A stretch of 64,000 bases of DNA. It comes from Paenibacillus phoenicis (GTDB lineage: Bacteria; Bacillota; Bacilli; Paenibacillales; Paenibacillaceae). A program made the translations under genes and the position numbers. Location: contig NZ_JAYERP010000001.1 in the NCBI RefSeq assembly GCF_034718895.1, positions 2,046,001 through 2,110,000 on the forward strand. Reading direction: 5' to 3'. The notes under the pieces were generated by a model. That model saw only the letters and a list, made by a program, of their open reading frames with translations. It ran no database searches and was not told the DNA's origin. Below, one piece after another: positions 44,715 through 54,094 of the stretch. The first letter of the stretch is position 1, and the number at the start of each line of letters is the position of its first letter.

Positions 44715-47700
44715 GAAGGGTTCCCCTCCTTTCCGCTCTCCTGTCCAAGGAGCTGCCAAATTTCGTTTTTGCCCGGTTTGCCGAGGACGTGGTATGCATT
44801 GCCGTCCAGCGCTTCCTCAAAGCGGCACACCGGTTTGTAGGGACAAAACGTACAAGCCGTTTCCAGCCCAAGCCGATATGGGGCAATCTGCACGTCACCG
44901 TCGGTGATGCGCGTGCCGATCTCCGTAATCGTCCGCCGCACAGAACCCAGCAGCGTATCCCACTGCTCCGGCGTCGCAACCGAGGCGCTGCTATAAAAGC
45001 CGCCGTCCGCCTTGATCGCCACCGGGATGATATCGGAATAGCCTTTTTCCAGCTGAGCGTCCATCTTCGCAATCACATCCCGGTCTGCCAGCAGCAGGCC
45101 CTTCATCTTGAATCGCTTTAACAGCTCCTGCTGCGCCTGCTCCGCGCTCATGCCGTTGCTGCTCTGCAGCAGCGGGTTATGCACGTGGAAATACAGCGTG
45201 CCCGCAGGGAGCGCAGGCTGGCCAAGCCAGGCTTCCGCCGAGGACAATAAGACGTCCAGATACGTGAGCATTTGCAGCGATAAACCGTAATACACCTCAT
45301 GCAGCTTCAGGTCGGTCTGGCTTGACTTGTAGTCGATGACCCGCAAGAGCAGGCCTTGCTCCCCTTCCGCCATGTCCACGCGATCAATCCGGCCGACGAT
45401 TTCCATAACGCAGCCGTTCGGTAACTCAAACGTCAGCGGAGGCAAGGGCCGCCCTGGTCCAAAATCCAACTCCAGTCCAACCGGTTCAAAGCTGCCCCGG
45501 CGCGCTTGCTCGCCAAGGATCAACGAAGCACGGCCGACGATAGCTTTCAGCTTGCGGGAAATATAACCGTAGCGCTTGGAGCTTAACAGGATTTCTCCCT
45601 GCAGCTTGGGCGCCAGTTCATCAACGGCCGAATTGGCCGCCTGAATCGCCTCCTCCGGCGTGAGGCTCCCCCAGCTGCGGTTTTGCGCCTTAAAAGTGAT
45701 CGCCATCTGACTGAGCGCAGCGTGAAACAACTGTCCGATGTCCGGCGCTTGCAGCCGGTAAAGCTGGCGTTCCTTCAGCTTCAGCCCATGCGAAGCGAAG
45801 TGCGCAAACGGACAAGCCGAGAACTGCTCCATTCGCGACACGCTTGTCCGCAGCCGCTTGCCGTAAAGCCGTCGGCTCGTTGCCGGCGTCAAACCGCGCA
45901 CCCGGTTACGATAATCCAGTGAGGTCAGCAGGCGCGCCGCTTTGCTCTCCCATTCCGGCCGGGTCTTGTACCATTCCAGCACACGCCACCATAGCGGTGA
46001 AATGGACTCTCCCGCCTTCCACAGCCGCAGCTGGCCGATTAAGGCGTTCAGCGCCGGGCCCGGACGGGAGACGAATTCAAGCTGCGACGCCATCGGATCG
46101 GCAGAACTGCTTGCAGGTCCTGGTGTTAACAGCAGCGGCCGCTCCGTTAGTCCCGGGAAAATCCGCTTCACATGCCGGATCACCTCCGACGGCAAAAGCG
46201 CACCGCCCTCTCCGTCGGCAGCAGGGTAGCTCAACCACAGAGAACGGCTTGCCCCAGACAACGCTTCGTAAATGAGGAAGCGCTCATCCAGCAGCTTGCG
46301 GGCCAGCCCCGGAGCCAGCTCCAAGCCAAGCTCCGCCAGTCGCTCCCGCTCCTGCTCGCTGAGCACACCCTCCTCCTGCAGATTGGCCGGCATGATCCCT
46401 TCGTTGATGCCAAGCAGGAACAGATGCTTGACTTGCCCCGAACGCGTCCGCTCCGTACTCCCGATCAGCACCTGGTCGAGCGAAGGCGGCACAAGCGACA
46501 CCTTCAGCTCCTTGAGCCCGGTCTCCAGCACGCCGGCAAACAGCTCCAGCTCCAAAGGCTCGTCCCCCATCATTTCCACGATCTGGTCGAGCACGTCCAA
46601 TACCGCGCTCCATAGTTGGCGATGCTCCATCGCCTGACGCGGCTTGCCTTCGCGCACCATCCGATGCGCCAGCACATCCAGACGCTGGGCGGCCTCCACC
46701 CGCTCCAGCAGATGGAATACTGCGGCACACATGTCTGCCGCGTTCTTCGCCTTGCGGATCTCTTTCTCAAACGCTGACAAAGGGCCGGCGACCGCAGCGC
46801 GGCACCGCTCCAGCAGCTGCAGCTGCTCCATGGCTTTAACGGATGCCGCCGTTTGATCCTCCTGCTCCAGCGACAGGCTTGGCGCCGACTTCCAAGGACG
46901 GCCGTCAAACCAACGGTAACCTTGAATCCCGCTCGCCAGAGCATAATTCTCCAGCACATCCATATGCTCGCGCGTCAGGCTGCCGTCCAGCGGCAGAAGA
47001 AATTCGCTTTTCACGCAGCGAAATACGTCTTCGTATCTCCAAAACCCGAGTACCACGTCCAACGCGGCCCGGATAAATTCGATCATCGGGTGATACAGCA
47101 TACTTGCTTTCTGGTCAAGAAAATAAGGGATCCCGTATGCTTCCATCGTCGGAGCAAGCAGTTCTTCATAATCCCCTAAGTTGCGCACCAGCAGCGCCAT
47201 GTCCCGCCAACGCACGCCTTCTTCCCTGGCGAGGCGAACCATCTCGCGCGCCGCGCCTTCAACCTCAGCCCGCCGGCTGGCAGCCCGGTGCAAAGATAGG
47301 GCCTGTTCCAAATCTTGAGGCGGCTCGGACTTCGGCCACGGCGAACGCCGCTCGTACGCAGACTCCAGGTACGAAAGCGTCTCGCTCTCCCGAAACCGCG
47401 GAAACGGACGGGCCTCCAACAGCTCTGCCGGCAGAACTTCAATTCCCTCTTCTGCGGCCAGTCGGCTCAGCTTAACGAAGGCGGATGCAGGGGTATAAAA
47501 CAGGTTTAGTTCATGCGGCAGATTTCCATTGCTGTATACCCGGTCCAACGTCAGCGAGACGGTGACGGAAGCCGCCGTCTTCAGCAGTGCGAGGATCGCT
47601 GTATATTCCTGCGGCGTAAACGTATGAAACCCGTCAATCCAAATTTCCGCCCCGCGCAAATAAGCCGACTTGCTAGCCCCCTGCGCCAGCTTGACGACAT

Positions 47701-48253
47701 GGTCCTCGTTGTCGATGTACAAGCGGGACAGCTCTTCGTCATACTCCGCAAACAAAAGGCTAAGATCGTGCATTTTATCCTTTAATAAAGGGGATTCCCC
47801 TTCGGTCTGCTCCAGGAGTTGATAATGCTCCCGCAGAGCTGAGAAATCCACGTTGTATTTCTTCATTTCCGTGTATAGTCCGGCTATCCGGTCAATTAAT
47901 CCGAGCTGGTCTCCGCCGTGTCCAAACAGCTTCAACTCGCCTTTGCGGCGGCGCATGAGCTTATATAGCAGCATTTTTTTGCCTTCATCATCGATCGGCA
48001 CCAGCGCCGCACCGCCGGTTTCCTGCATGACGCGCAGCGCCAAACGGCGAAAGCCAAGCACCTGGGTGCGTACCGTACCGCGCAAGCCCGGGGCCGTGGC
48101 GATCCGCTGCTCGATCTGAAACGTGCCTTGCTCCGGGGTTAAAATAATCAGCGGCGGACCGATCGGCTGCTCGCGCAGCTTGGCGGTCACCCGGTCGAGA
48201 ATGAGGCTGGTTTTGCCGCTGCCGGAGCGGCCGAGTATGAACTGTAAAGACAT
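44711..48253 (-). CDS. addB: ATP-dependent nuclease subunit AddB
   Basis: The second subunit of AddAB, 1180 residues; it recognises Chi and carries the other nuclease site. The N-terminal ATP motif GRSGSGKTSLILDRV lies near residues 7-20. Near residue 795 is SACPFAHFASHGL and near 1134-1143 CTFCPYKPVC, together giving the four cysteines of an iron-sulfur cluster; VIDYKSSQTDLK near 970 is the nuclease motif. ATG at 48251-48253 has GGAGG seven bases upstream, so 37 upstream codons are not coding. It is the first gene of the repair cluster. Confidence 0.95.
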   Translation of the reverse strand: MSLQFILGRSGSGKTSLILDRVTAKLREQPIGPPLIILTPEQGTFQIEQRIATAPGLRGTVRTQVLGFRRLALRVMQETGGAALVPIDDEGKKMLLYKLMRRRKGELKLFGHGGDQLGLIDRIAGLYTEMKKYNVDFSALREHYQLLEQTEGESPLLKDKMHDLSLLFAEYDEELSRLYIDNEDHVVKLAQGASKSAYLRGAEIWIDGFHTFTPQEYTAILALLKTAASVTVSLTLDRVYSNGNLPHELNLFYTPASAFVKLSRLAAEEGIEVLPAELLEARPFPRFRESETLSYLESAYERRSPWPKSEPPQDLEQALSLHRAASRRAEVEGAAREMVRLAREEGVRWRDMALLVRNLGDYEELLAPTMEAYGIPYFLDQKASMLYHPMIEFIRAALDVVLGFWRYEDVFRCVKSEFLLPLDGSLTREHMDVLENYALASGIQGYRWFDGRPWKSAPSLSLEQEDQTAASVKAMEQLQLLERCRAAVAGPLSAFEKEIRKAKNAADMCAAVFHLLERVEAAQRLDVLAHRMVREGKPRQAMEHRQLWSAVLDVLDQIVEMMGDEPLELELFAGVLETGLKELKVSLVPPSLDQVLIGSTERTRSGQVKHLFLLGINEGIMPANLQEEGVLSEQERERLAELGLELAPGLARKLLDERFLIYEALSGASRSLWLSYPAADGEGGALLPSEVIRHVKRIFPGLTERPLLLTPGPASSSADPMASQLEFVSRPGPALNALIGQLRLWKAGESISPLWWRVLEWYKTRPEWESKAARLLTSLDYRNRVRGLTPATSRRLYGKRLRTSVSRMEQFSACPFAHFASHGLKLKERQLYRLQAPDIGQLFHAALSQMAITFKAQNRSWGSLTPEEAIQAANSAVDELAPKLQGEILLSSKRYGYISRKLKAIVGRASLILGEQARRGSFEPVGLELDFGPGRPLPPLTFELPNGCVMEIVGRIDRVDMAEGEQGLLLRVIDYKSSQTDLKLHEVYYGLSLQMLTYLDVLLSSAEAWLGQPALPAGTLYFHVHNPLLQSSNGMSAEQAQQELLKRFKMKGLLLADRDVIAKMDAQLEKGYSDIIPVAIKADGGFYSSASVATPEQWDTLLGSVRRTITEIGTRITDGDVQIAPYRLGLETACTFCPYKPVCRFEEALDGNAYHVLGKPGKNEIWQLLGQESGKEGNPS

Positions 48254-48445
48254 GGAAGTACCTCCTACGACGGACAATTCGTTAAGTTCCAGTATAGCAT
48301 AAATACGATCAAACATTCGTATCTTCTTCAAGCATAAGAAAAACGTCAATCGACGTACATTCAATGTAGACAGACCGCGTTTAGCGGAAGTTTTTCTTGC
48401 GATATCAGGATGTCAATCCCCCGAAGCTTATACTTTCTGATACCT

Positions 48446-48485
48446 TAAAAAAGCCCCGTACCGCGAAAGCTCGCGAAACGAGGCT
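48446..48485 (-). terminator. Terminator after the RlmI-like gene
   Basis: On the minus strand AGCCTCGT and ACGGGGCT enclose an inner CGCGA/TCGCG pairing and are followed by TTTTTTAAGG. It lies about 20 bases after the methyltransferase stop. Confidence 0.88.
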
Positions 48486-48506
48486 GTTTATCCGTTATAT
48501 CCAATT

Positions 48507-49880
48507 TTACAACGCGTGTTTGCTGCGCACTTCGAAAATGGCAAATTTCAGGTAATGTCCTTCGTCCACCCCAAGGATTTGCGGATGATCCTTGCCGGCT
48601 GCCCGCCATTCCACAAGGCGCAGCACTTTGCCTGCATCCTCCGCGGCCTCGAGGATCGTCTCCAGGAACAGATCCGGTCGCATATGGTAGGAACAGCTGG
48701 CCGTTACCAGATAGCCGCCTTCATTCACCAGCTTCATGCCGTGCAGGTTAATATCTTTATAACCGCGAACGGCACCTTTAACCGCCGCTTTCGTCTTGGC
48801 AAACGCCGGGGGATCGAGGATCACGACGTCCCAAGTCCGCCCGCCGCCGGCCGTCAGCGGCACGGAAGTGTCCACCTTGGCGTCTTGGGCCGCACGGCGC
48901 GCCCGTTCCTCCAAGCCTTTCACCTGACTGCGCAAATAATCAAACGCATCAGCCACGACAAATTCGACGCGATCGGTGAACCCGTTCAGCTCCACGTTCC
49001 GCTTCGCGCTTTCGATCGCATGCTCGGAGATGTCAAGGCAGGTCACCTTTTTGGCTCCGTATTTGCAGGCATGTAAGGTGAAGCTTCCGGTATGCGAGAA
49101 GCATTCCAGCACGGTGGCTCCGTCCCAGTACGGGAAAGTGACTTCTTTGCCGTTCCGGTTGACCGGCGCTAGCCGCACGCCGCCGTCTTCCGTCGGCAGT
49201 TCCTGCAGCGTGATGCCGCTGCGTCCGCCCCAACCGGTCATCAGCGGCTTGATGGACGCCCGGTTCTCCCGCTGGTCGAAGAAATAGCCCGTTTTTTGCC
49301 CCTGCTCAATATCCACCTCGATCTTGAGCCCGTTCTCCGACACGATGACATGGCGCGGCGGCTGGCCAAAGATCGGCCCTTTCACCTGCTCCAAGCCCTC
49401 CATTTCCCGGACGGCTACATCGCTGCGTTCATAGATGCCAACGGGATGCAGCACTTCCGACAACGCCTCCACAATCTGCTCCCGACAGCGGTCCATACCC
49501 AGTGTAAGCAGCTGTGCAACCAGTACGTCACCAAACTTGTCCACGATCAGCCCCGGCAAAAAGTCGGCCTCTCCGTACACGAAGCGGTAAGCATCCTCCT
49601 TCACGAACCGTTCCCGATGCTTCAAGCATTCCTGAAACCGCCGGACAAAAAAGGCCGTGTCCATCGCTTCCAACGGCGTATACGACACAACGCGGACGGT
49701 AATTTGCGAAGCCGGGTTGTAATACCCGGTGGCCAGGTAACGGTTCCGGTGGTCAACGACCTCAACCAATCCGCCCGGTTCCACGTTCCCTTCCAAACGC
49801 TCGATTTCATTTTTGAAGATCCAAGGATGCCCTTTTTCCAACCGTTTCTTGCGGCTGCGCTGCAATATGACCCTTGCCAC
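48507..49880 (-). CDS. RlmI-like class I rRNA (cytosine-C5) methyltransferase with insertions
   Basis: A 457-residue SAM-dependent methyltransferase like RlmI, which methylates C1962 of 23S rRNA. The N-terminal PUA-like domain (1-80) has HPWIFKNEIERLEG; the RlmI signature KTGYFFDQRENRA lies at 197-208; SAM motif ECFSHTGSFTLHACKYGA near 259; catalytic DPPAFAKTK near 357 and the SCSYHM cysteine motif near 395. It is about 60 residues longer than RlmI because of inserts at about 211-254 (ending just before the SAM motif) and about 321-349. It is divergent from the Na/Pi gene; about 170 bases lie between. Confidence 0.82.
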   Translation of the reverse strand: MARVILQRSRKKRLEKGHPWIFKNEIERLEGNVEPGGLVEVVDHRNRYLATGYYNPASQITVRVVSYTPLEAMDTAFFVRRFQECLKHRERFVKEDAYRFVYGEADFLPGLIVDKFGDVLVAQLLTLGMDRCREQIVEALSEVLHPVGIYERSDVAVREMEGLEQVKGPIFGQPPRHVIVSENGLKIEVDIEQGQKTGYFFDQRENRASIKPLMTGWGGRSGITLQELPTEDGGVRLAPVNRNGKEVTFPYWDGATVLECFSHTGSFTLHACKYGAKKVTCLDISEHAIESAKRNVELNGFTDRVEFVVADAFDYLRSQVKGLEERARRAAQDAKVDTSVPLTAGGGRTWDVVILDPPAFAKTKAAVKGAVRGYKDINLHGMKLVNEGGYLVTASCSYHMRPDLFLETILEAAEDAGKVLRLVEWRAAGKDHPQILGVDEGHYLKFAIFEVRSKHAL

Positions 49881-50053
49881 TTAATCCTTCACTCCTCATT
49901 AAAAATATGACCCACTGCGCCTAAAGCACCCCTGCGGCCGGGACGGTACGTCAGCTTGGCTGGCATGGAAGTTGTCCGACCGTCATATATGTAACTTGTA
50001 CGATTGTCGCTTATCTGCATTTTACAGATGATCCGGGAAGGGAGGCTGCCAAT

Positions 50054-51079
50054 ATGTTTCATGAGATCTTGTTTCCAGTGACGTTTGGCTTCGCCCTGTT
50101 CCTGTTCGGCATGAAGGTGATGGAGGCTGCCCTGCACGCATGGGCGGGTCCCCGGCTGATCGGTTTTCTTCACCGGACGACGCGGACGCCTTGGACCGGC
50201 CTGCTGTCGAGCACCTTCATCACGGCCGTCTTACAGAGCAGCACTGCCGTGACGGTAATGACGATTGGCCTGGTTAATGCCCGCCTGTTGTCCTATGCGC
50301 GAACGCTGGGCATTATTCTGGGAGGCAATATCGGAACCTGCCTGACCACAGAGCTGCTTGCCCTTAATATAGCCAAGCTGGGGGTCCCCATGCTGATCGT
50401 TTCGTTAACGTTATGGGCGGCCGCTGTGCTGGGAGGCGAAATGCTGCCGGACGAGATCAAACGCCGCATGCCATGGTTGTTGCCCTTGCAGTTTGCCACA
50501 CTGGCCTTAGCCGGCTTCAGCCTGGTTATGATCGCCATCCGCTTTATGCAGTCGATCGGTCCGGCGCTGGAAGAACGCGGCGTGATCTCCTGGCTGCTGG
50601 AGCATGCCACCGGCAGCCTGCTGTGGGGCGCCTTCGCCGGCGCCATCCTGACGGCGATCATTCATAGCAGCGCCGCAGTCGTCGCCATGACGATGGGACT
50701 CGCCGCCAGCGGTGCCTTGCCGGTGGAATTCGGCATTGCCATGGTTATCGGATCCAACGTTGGCACCTGCGTCACGGCGGTGATCGCCGCCATCGGCGGC
50801 ACCCGATCCGGCCGATTCGTCGCTTGGTCGCACGTGGCGCTCAACGTGCTGGGGGCAGTGTTGTTCTTGCCGCTGGTTCCGCTGTTGCAAGCGGCGGCAG
50901 CCTGGTTAACCAGCGATCTTTCAGCGCAAATCGCACACACGCAGACGATTTTTAACGTCGTCTGCTCCTTGCTGGCGTTGCCTTTCTGCTATTTGCCCAT
51001 CTGGTCCAAACTGGATCGGCCCGAGGACCTGGATCATCTCGCCGGCCCCCTCCTCCCGAATACGAAAGCGTCTAAATAG
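50054..51079 (+). CDS. Na/Pi cotransporter family protein (YqeW-like)
   Basis: A 341-residue membrane protein of the Na+/phosphate cotransporter II family. The two inverted repeats each carry the conserved QSSTAVTVMTIG (near 54-65) and HSSAAVVAMTMGLA (near 200-213) motifs, with GGNIGTC and GSNVGTC following, as in the family. No C-terminal PhoU-like domain is present. GGGAGG lies about nine bases before the ATG. B. subtilis YqeW stands beside mtaB (yqeV) in the same neighbourhood, though here the gene is inverted relative to its neighbours. Phosphate transport is inferred only from the family. Confidence 0.85.
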   Translation: MFHEILFPVTFGFALFLFGMKVMEAALHAWAGPRLIGFLHRTTRTPWTGLLSSTFITAVLQSSTAVTVMTIGLVNARLLSYARTLGIILGGNIGTCLTTELLALNIAKLGVPMLIVSLTLWAAAVLGGEMLPDEIKRRMPWLLPLQFATLALAGFSLVMIAIRFMQSIGPALEERGVISWLLEHATGSLLWGAFAGAILTAIIHSSAAVVAMTMGLAASGALPVEFGIAMVIGSNVGTCVTAVIAAIGGTRSGRFVAWSHVALNVLGAVLFLPLVPLLQAAAAWLTSDLSAQIAHTQTIFNVVCSLLALPFCYLPIWSKLDRPEDLDHLAGPLLPNTKASK

Positions 51080-51088
51080 CCGTAAAAA

Positions 51089-51145
51089 TGCAGTTATTTC
51101 CCCCGATATTCTCCCATCTCTTAAATATCGCAGAAAATAACTGCA
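51089..51145. terminator. Long hairpin between convergent genes
   Basis: TGCAGTTATTT pairs with AAATAACTGCA (11 bases) and an inner CGATATT with AATATCG. The hairpin lies ten bases after the Na/Pi stop and six before the NUDIX stop, so it may end both transcripts. It lacks a T run. Confidence 0.55.
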
Positions 51146-51150
51146 CCGTA

Positions 51151-51588
51151 TTAGTTCTCCGGCTCGATACCAAGCATTTGCAACGCCTTCTCTAAGATGA
51201 AGTCGTTGTTGTCATATCCCGCCTTGCGTTGCTGACGCCAAGCCTCCTGCGGCTCATACCAGGACACGCTGCGGATCTCCTCAAGCTGAGGACGGAGGGC
51301 TCCGCTTTGCCATTCAACCAAGTAATAATGGACTTCTTTATCCACGTTCCCCAGCTTGGGATGATGGTAAGTATACGCGATGATATCAATCAATTTACTG
51401 ATCCGGCCCACAATGCCGGTTTCTTCCAAAATTTCGCGCAGCGCCGTTTGTTCCACGGTTTCTCCCGGTTCCCGCTTTCCTTTCGGAAACGATATCTTGC
51501 CATAGCGATCGGTAATCAGTTGCACTTGCAGCCGTCCGTCTTGGATGCGGTAAACGACGCCTCCAGCAGAGATTTCTTTGAATGGCAT
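51151..51588 (-). CDS. NUDIX hydrolase
   Basis: A 145-residue NUDIX pyrophosphohydrolase; substrate unknown. The NUDIX box starts at GKREPGETVEQTALREIL and continues EETGIVG (about residues 38-62) and agrees with GX5EX7REUXEEXGU. The N-terminus SAGGVVYR is typical of the diadenosine-polyphosphate-like branch. ATG at 51586-51588 has GGGAGG ten bases upstream; the longer reading has no support. It stands alone before mtaB. Confidence 0.88.
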   Translation of the reverse strand: MPFKEISAGGVVYRIQDGRLQVQLITDRYGKISFPKGKREPGETVEQTALREILEETGIVGRISKLIDIIAYTYHHPKLGNVDKEVHYYLVEWQSGALRPQLEEIRSVSWYEPQEAWRQQRKAGYDNNDFILEKALQMLGIEPEN

Positions 51589-51833
51589 TCTGGCTGTACC
51601 TCCCTTTATTTTACCCAATCCTCCCTTACCGTAAAAGAGGGCCCTATGGGTTCGCAGCCCTTAGGCATCCCGCAAACGGGACAAACGCGGGAGTGACTGA
51701 GGCGCTCCTGCTCGCTGTTCCCTCCGGGAAAATGCTGCCTTCGGCGCTGGGCGAGAAATTATTGACACCTGGTGTTATTTGTTAATTATAGGAGCATCGC
51801 ACTCATACTTCCAATTTGCCCGTATGTAACAAC

Positions 51834-51865
51834 AAGGATTTCACCCCCGACAGGGTGAAATCCTT
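51834..51865 (-). terminator. Terminator after mtaB
   Basis: AAGGATTTCACCC and its complement form a 13-base-pair stem with a five- or six-base loop, 29 bases after the mtaB stop. On the minus strand it is followed by GTTGTTAC, a weak T tract. Confidence 0.7.
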
Positions 51866-51893
51866 GGCCTATGCCCGGTGTCGGGCGACAGTA

Positions 51894-53237
51894 TTATGCT
51901 AAAGCTTGCGCGGCATCGTCCAGGACTCGGACTAACTGGCCTTCGCAGGTGTTCGCATCCGCTTGGGTCAGCTTCACGCGGCAGATTTTGCCGGTCAAGT
52001 CCGGTGTGCCCGGGAAGCGGATTTGCAGGTAGTTGTCGCTGAAGCCAGTCACATAGCCGTCTCCGGCTGTGCCTTTCTCATCCTTCTCTGGAATGACATC
52101 CAGCACCTGGCCAACGAATTTCTCCGCATAAGCAAGCTGCATTTGCTCGGACAAGTCGATCAGTTCATGCACGCGAGCATGCTTCACTTCCTCGTCGATC
52201 TGGTCCTCCATCCGCGCTGCCGGCGTACCGCTCCGCTTGGAATAAGGGAACACGTGCATTTCCGAGAAACCGATGCGTTTGATCGCTTCGAAGCCTTCGC
52301 GGAACAGCTCGTCAGTTTCCCCAGGGAAGCCGACAATAACGTCCGTGGTAATCGCAACATCCGGCATGAAATCACGGATCATTTTGATTTTATGCTCGAA
52401 CTCTTCAATCGTGTACTTTCTTCTCATGCGCTTCAGCACTTCATTGCTGCCCGCTTGCAGCGGGATGTGGAAGTGGCGGCACATCTTCGAGGAGTTCTTC
52501 AACACATCCAGCATCCGGTCATCGATCTGGCTTGCTTCAATCGAACTGATACGGATGCGTCCCAGCCCTTCTACTTTATCCAAGTCCCACAGCAGGTCGG
52601 ACAAACGGTAGTTCTCCAGATCATCACCGTAGCCGCCCGTATGGATGCCGGTCAGGACGATTTCCTTGTAGCCCGCAGCGACCAGTTGACGCGCTTGCTG
52701 AATCACGCTTTGCGGGTCACGGCTGCGCGACAGTCCGCGCGACCAAGGGATAATACAGAAGGTGCAGAAGTTGTTGCAGCCCTCTTGGATTTTCAGATAA
52801 GCGCGGGTATGATCGGCGAAGCTTGGCACGTCCAGCTCTTCGAACTCCCGGGTCTTCATAATGTTGCGCACGGCGTTAATCGGCTTACGTTGCTCTTGGA
52901 GCTGCTTGACGTAAGGGATAATTTTGTCCCGGTCTTGCGTTCCGATGACCAGATCCACGCCGGGAATATCCAGAATCTCCGCAGGCGACGTCTGCGCGTA
53001 GCAGCCGGTTACCGCGATGATCGCGTCTGGGTTGCGGCGCACCGCCCGCCGAATGATCTGACGGCTCTTCTTGTCACCGGTATTCGTAACCGTACAAGTA
53101 TTAATCAAGTAAACGTCGGCGGCTGATTGCTCAAAATCAACCTGTTCATAGCCTTCGTTTTTAAATAGTTGCCAAATGGCTTCGGTATCATAGAAATTAA
53201 CTTTACAGCCCAAGGTGTAAAAGGCGACAGTAGGCAT
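51894..53237 (-). CDS. mtaB: tRNA methylthiotransferase MtaB
   Basis: A radical-SAM enzyme that converts t6A37 in tRNA to ms2t6A37. The 447-residue protein has the MTTase N-terminal domain (LGCKVNFYDTEA and CTVTNTGDKKSRQ; two of the cluster cysteines), the radical SAM motif CNNFCTFCIIP near residue 155 and a C-terminal TRAM domain (from about 380). It is the YqeV type. It starts four bases after the rsmE stop. Confidence 0.96.
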   Translation of the reverse strand: MPTVAFYTLGCKVNFYDTEAIWQLFKNEGYEQVDFEQSAADVYLINTCTVTNTGDKKSRQIIRRAVRRNPDAIIAVTGCYAQTSPAEILDIPGVDLVIGTQDRDKIIPYVKQLQEQRKPINAVRNIMKTREFEELDVPSFADHTRAYLKIQEGCNNFCTFCIIPWSRGLSRSRDPQSVIQQARQLVAAGYKEIVLTGIHTGGYGDDLENYRLSDLLWDLDKVEGLGRIRISSIEASQIDDRMLDVLKNSSKMCRHFHIPLQAGSNEVLKRMRRKYTIEEFEHKIKMIRDFMPDVAITTDVIVGFPGETDELFREGFEAIKRIGFSEMHVFPYSKRSGTPAARMEDQIDEEVKHARVHELIDLSEQMQLAYAEKFVGQVLDVIPEKDEKGTAGDGYVTGFSDNYLQIRFPGTPDLTGKICRVKLTQADANTCEGQLVRVLDDAAQALA

Positions 53238-53240
53238 CGC

Positions 53241-54005
53241 TCATTCCCCCCCCATTTCTCCGGATTCATACATGATGCAGGTCAGGGCGGCCATCGCAGC
53301 CGTCTCGGTGCGCAGAATGCGCCGGCCTAAACCAACGGATACCGCTCCCGCAGCTTCGGCTTCCTCCACTTCCGCTTCAGTAAAGCCGCCTTCCGGTCCA
53401 ACGACAACAGCGACCTTCACCGTTCTCTCGGGCGTCAGCCCGGTGACGAAAGGCTTAAGCACGTCCCGCAGCTGCCGACCGTCCTCTTTTTCATAGCATA
53501 AACATACCAAATCGTAGTTCTTAAGCTCTACAAGCAACTTGTCCCACTTGACAGGAAGCTTAACCGCCGGGATTTTGCTGCGATGCGCTTGCTCGGCGGC
53601 TTCCTTGGCGATTTTCTGCCAGCGGGTGAGCCGCTTCTCCTCCTTCTTGCTGTCATACTGTACGATCGTACGTTCTGATAAAAAAGGAAGGAAAGAAGCC
53701 GCGCCGATTTCCGTGCACTTCTGAATGACGGTTTCCATCTTGTCGCCTTTCGGCAAGCTTTGGGCTACAGTCACTTGAAACCACGGTTCTCCCGACGCCG
53801 CCAGCTCCTCTATAATAGCCGCAGTCACTTGCTGCGGCTCTATGATCGTAATCTCCGCGAGGACTTCCCGGGATATCCCGTCGCTCACGATCAGCTTATC
53901 GCCGGGTTTGGAACGCATCACCCTGCCGATATGACGGGCATCCTCGCCGGCAATCGTCACTTCCCGATCGCCAAATTGCGCGGGATCCACAAAATATCGC
54001 TGCAT
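53241..54005 (-). CDS. rsmE: 16S rRNA (uracil(1498)-N(3))-methyltransferase RsmE
   Basis: A 254-residue SPOUT-fold methyltransferase that makes m3U1498 in 16S rRNA. The N-terminal PUA-like domain has MQRYFVDPAQFGDREVTIAG; the knotted SAM site shows VVVGPEGGFTEAEVEEAEAAG near 205-225 and LGRRILRTETAA near 235. In the operon order prmA, site-2 protease, rsmE, mtaB, typical of Bacillales except that the protease is an addition. Confidence 0.95.
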   Translation of the reverse strand: MQRYFVDPAQFGDREVTIAGEDARHIGRVMRSKPGDKLIVSDGISREVLAEITIIEPQQVTAAIIEELAASGEPWFQVTVAQSLPKGDKMETVIQKCTEIGAASFLPFLSERTIVQYDSKKEEKRLTRWQKIAKEAAEQAHRSKIPAVKLPVKWDKLLVELKNYDLVCLCYEKEDGRQLRDVLKPFVTGLTPERTVKVAVVVGPEGGFTEAEVEEAEAAGAVSVGLGRRILRTETAAMAALTCIMYESGEMGGE

Positions 54006-54094
54006 GCCATCATCCTCACCGTTCCATCAAGGTCAAAATCACCAAACTACATCATACAACTTTTGAACTCCCGTTTCCAGTCCTTCTCCCCGGT

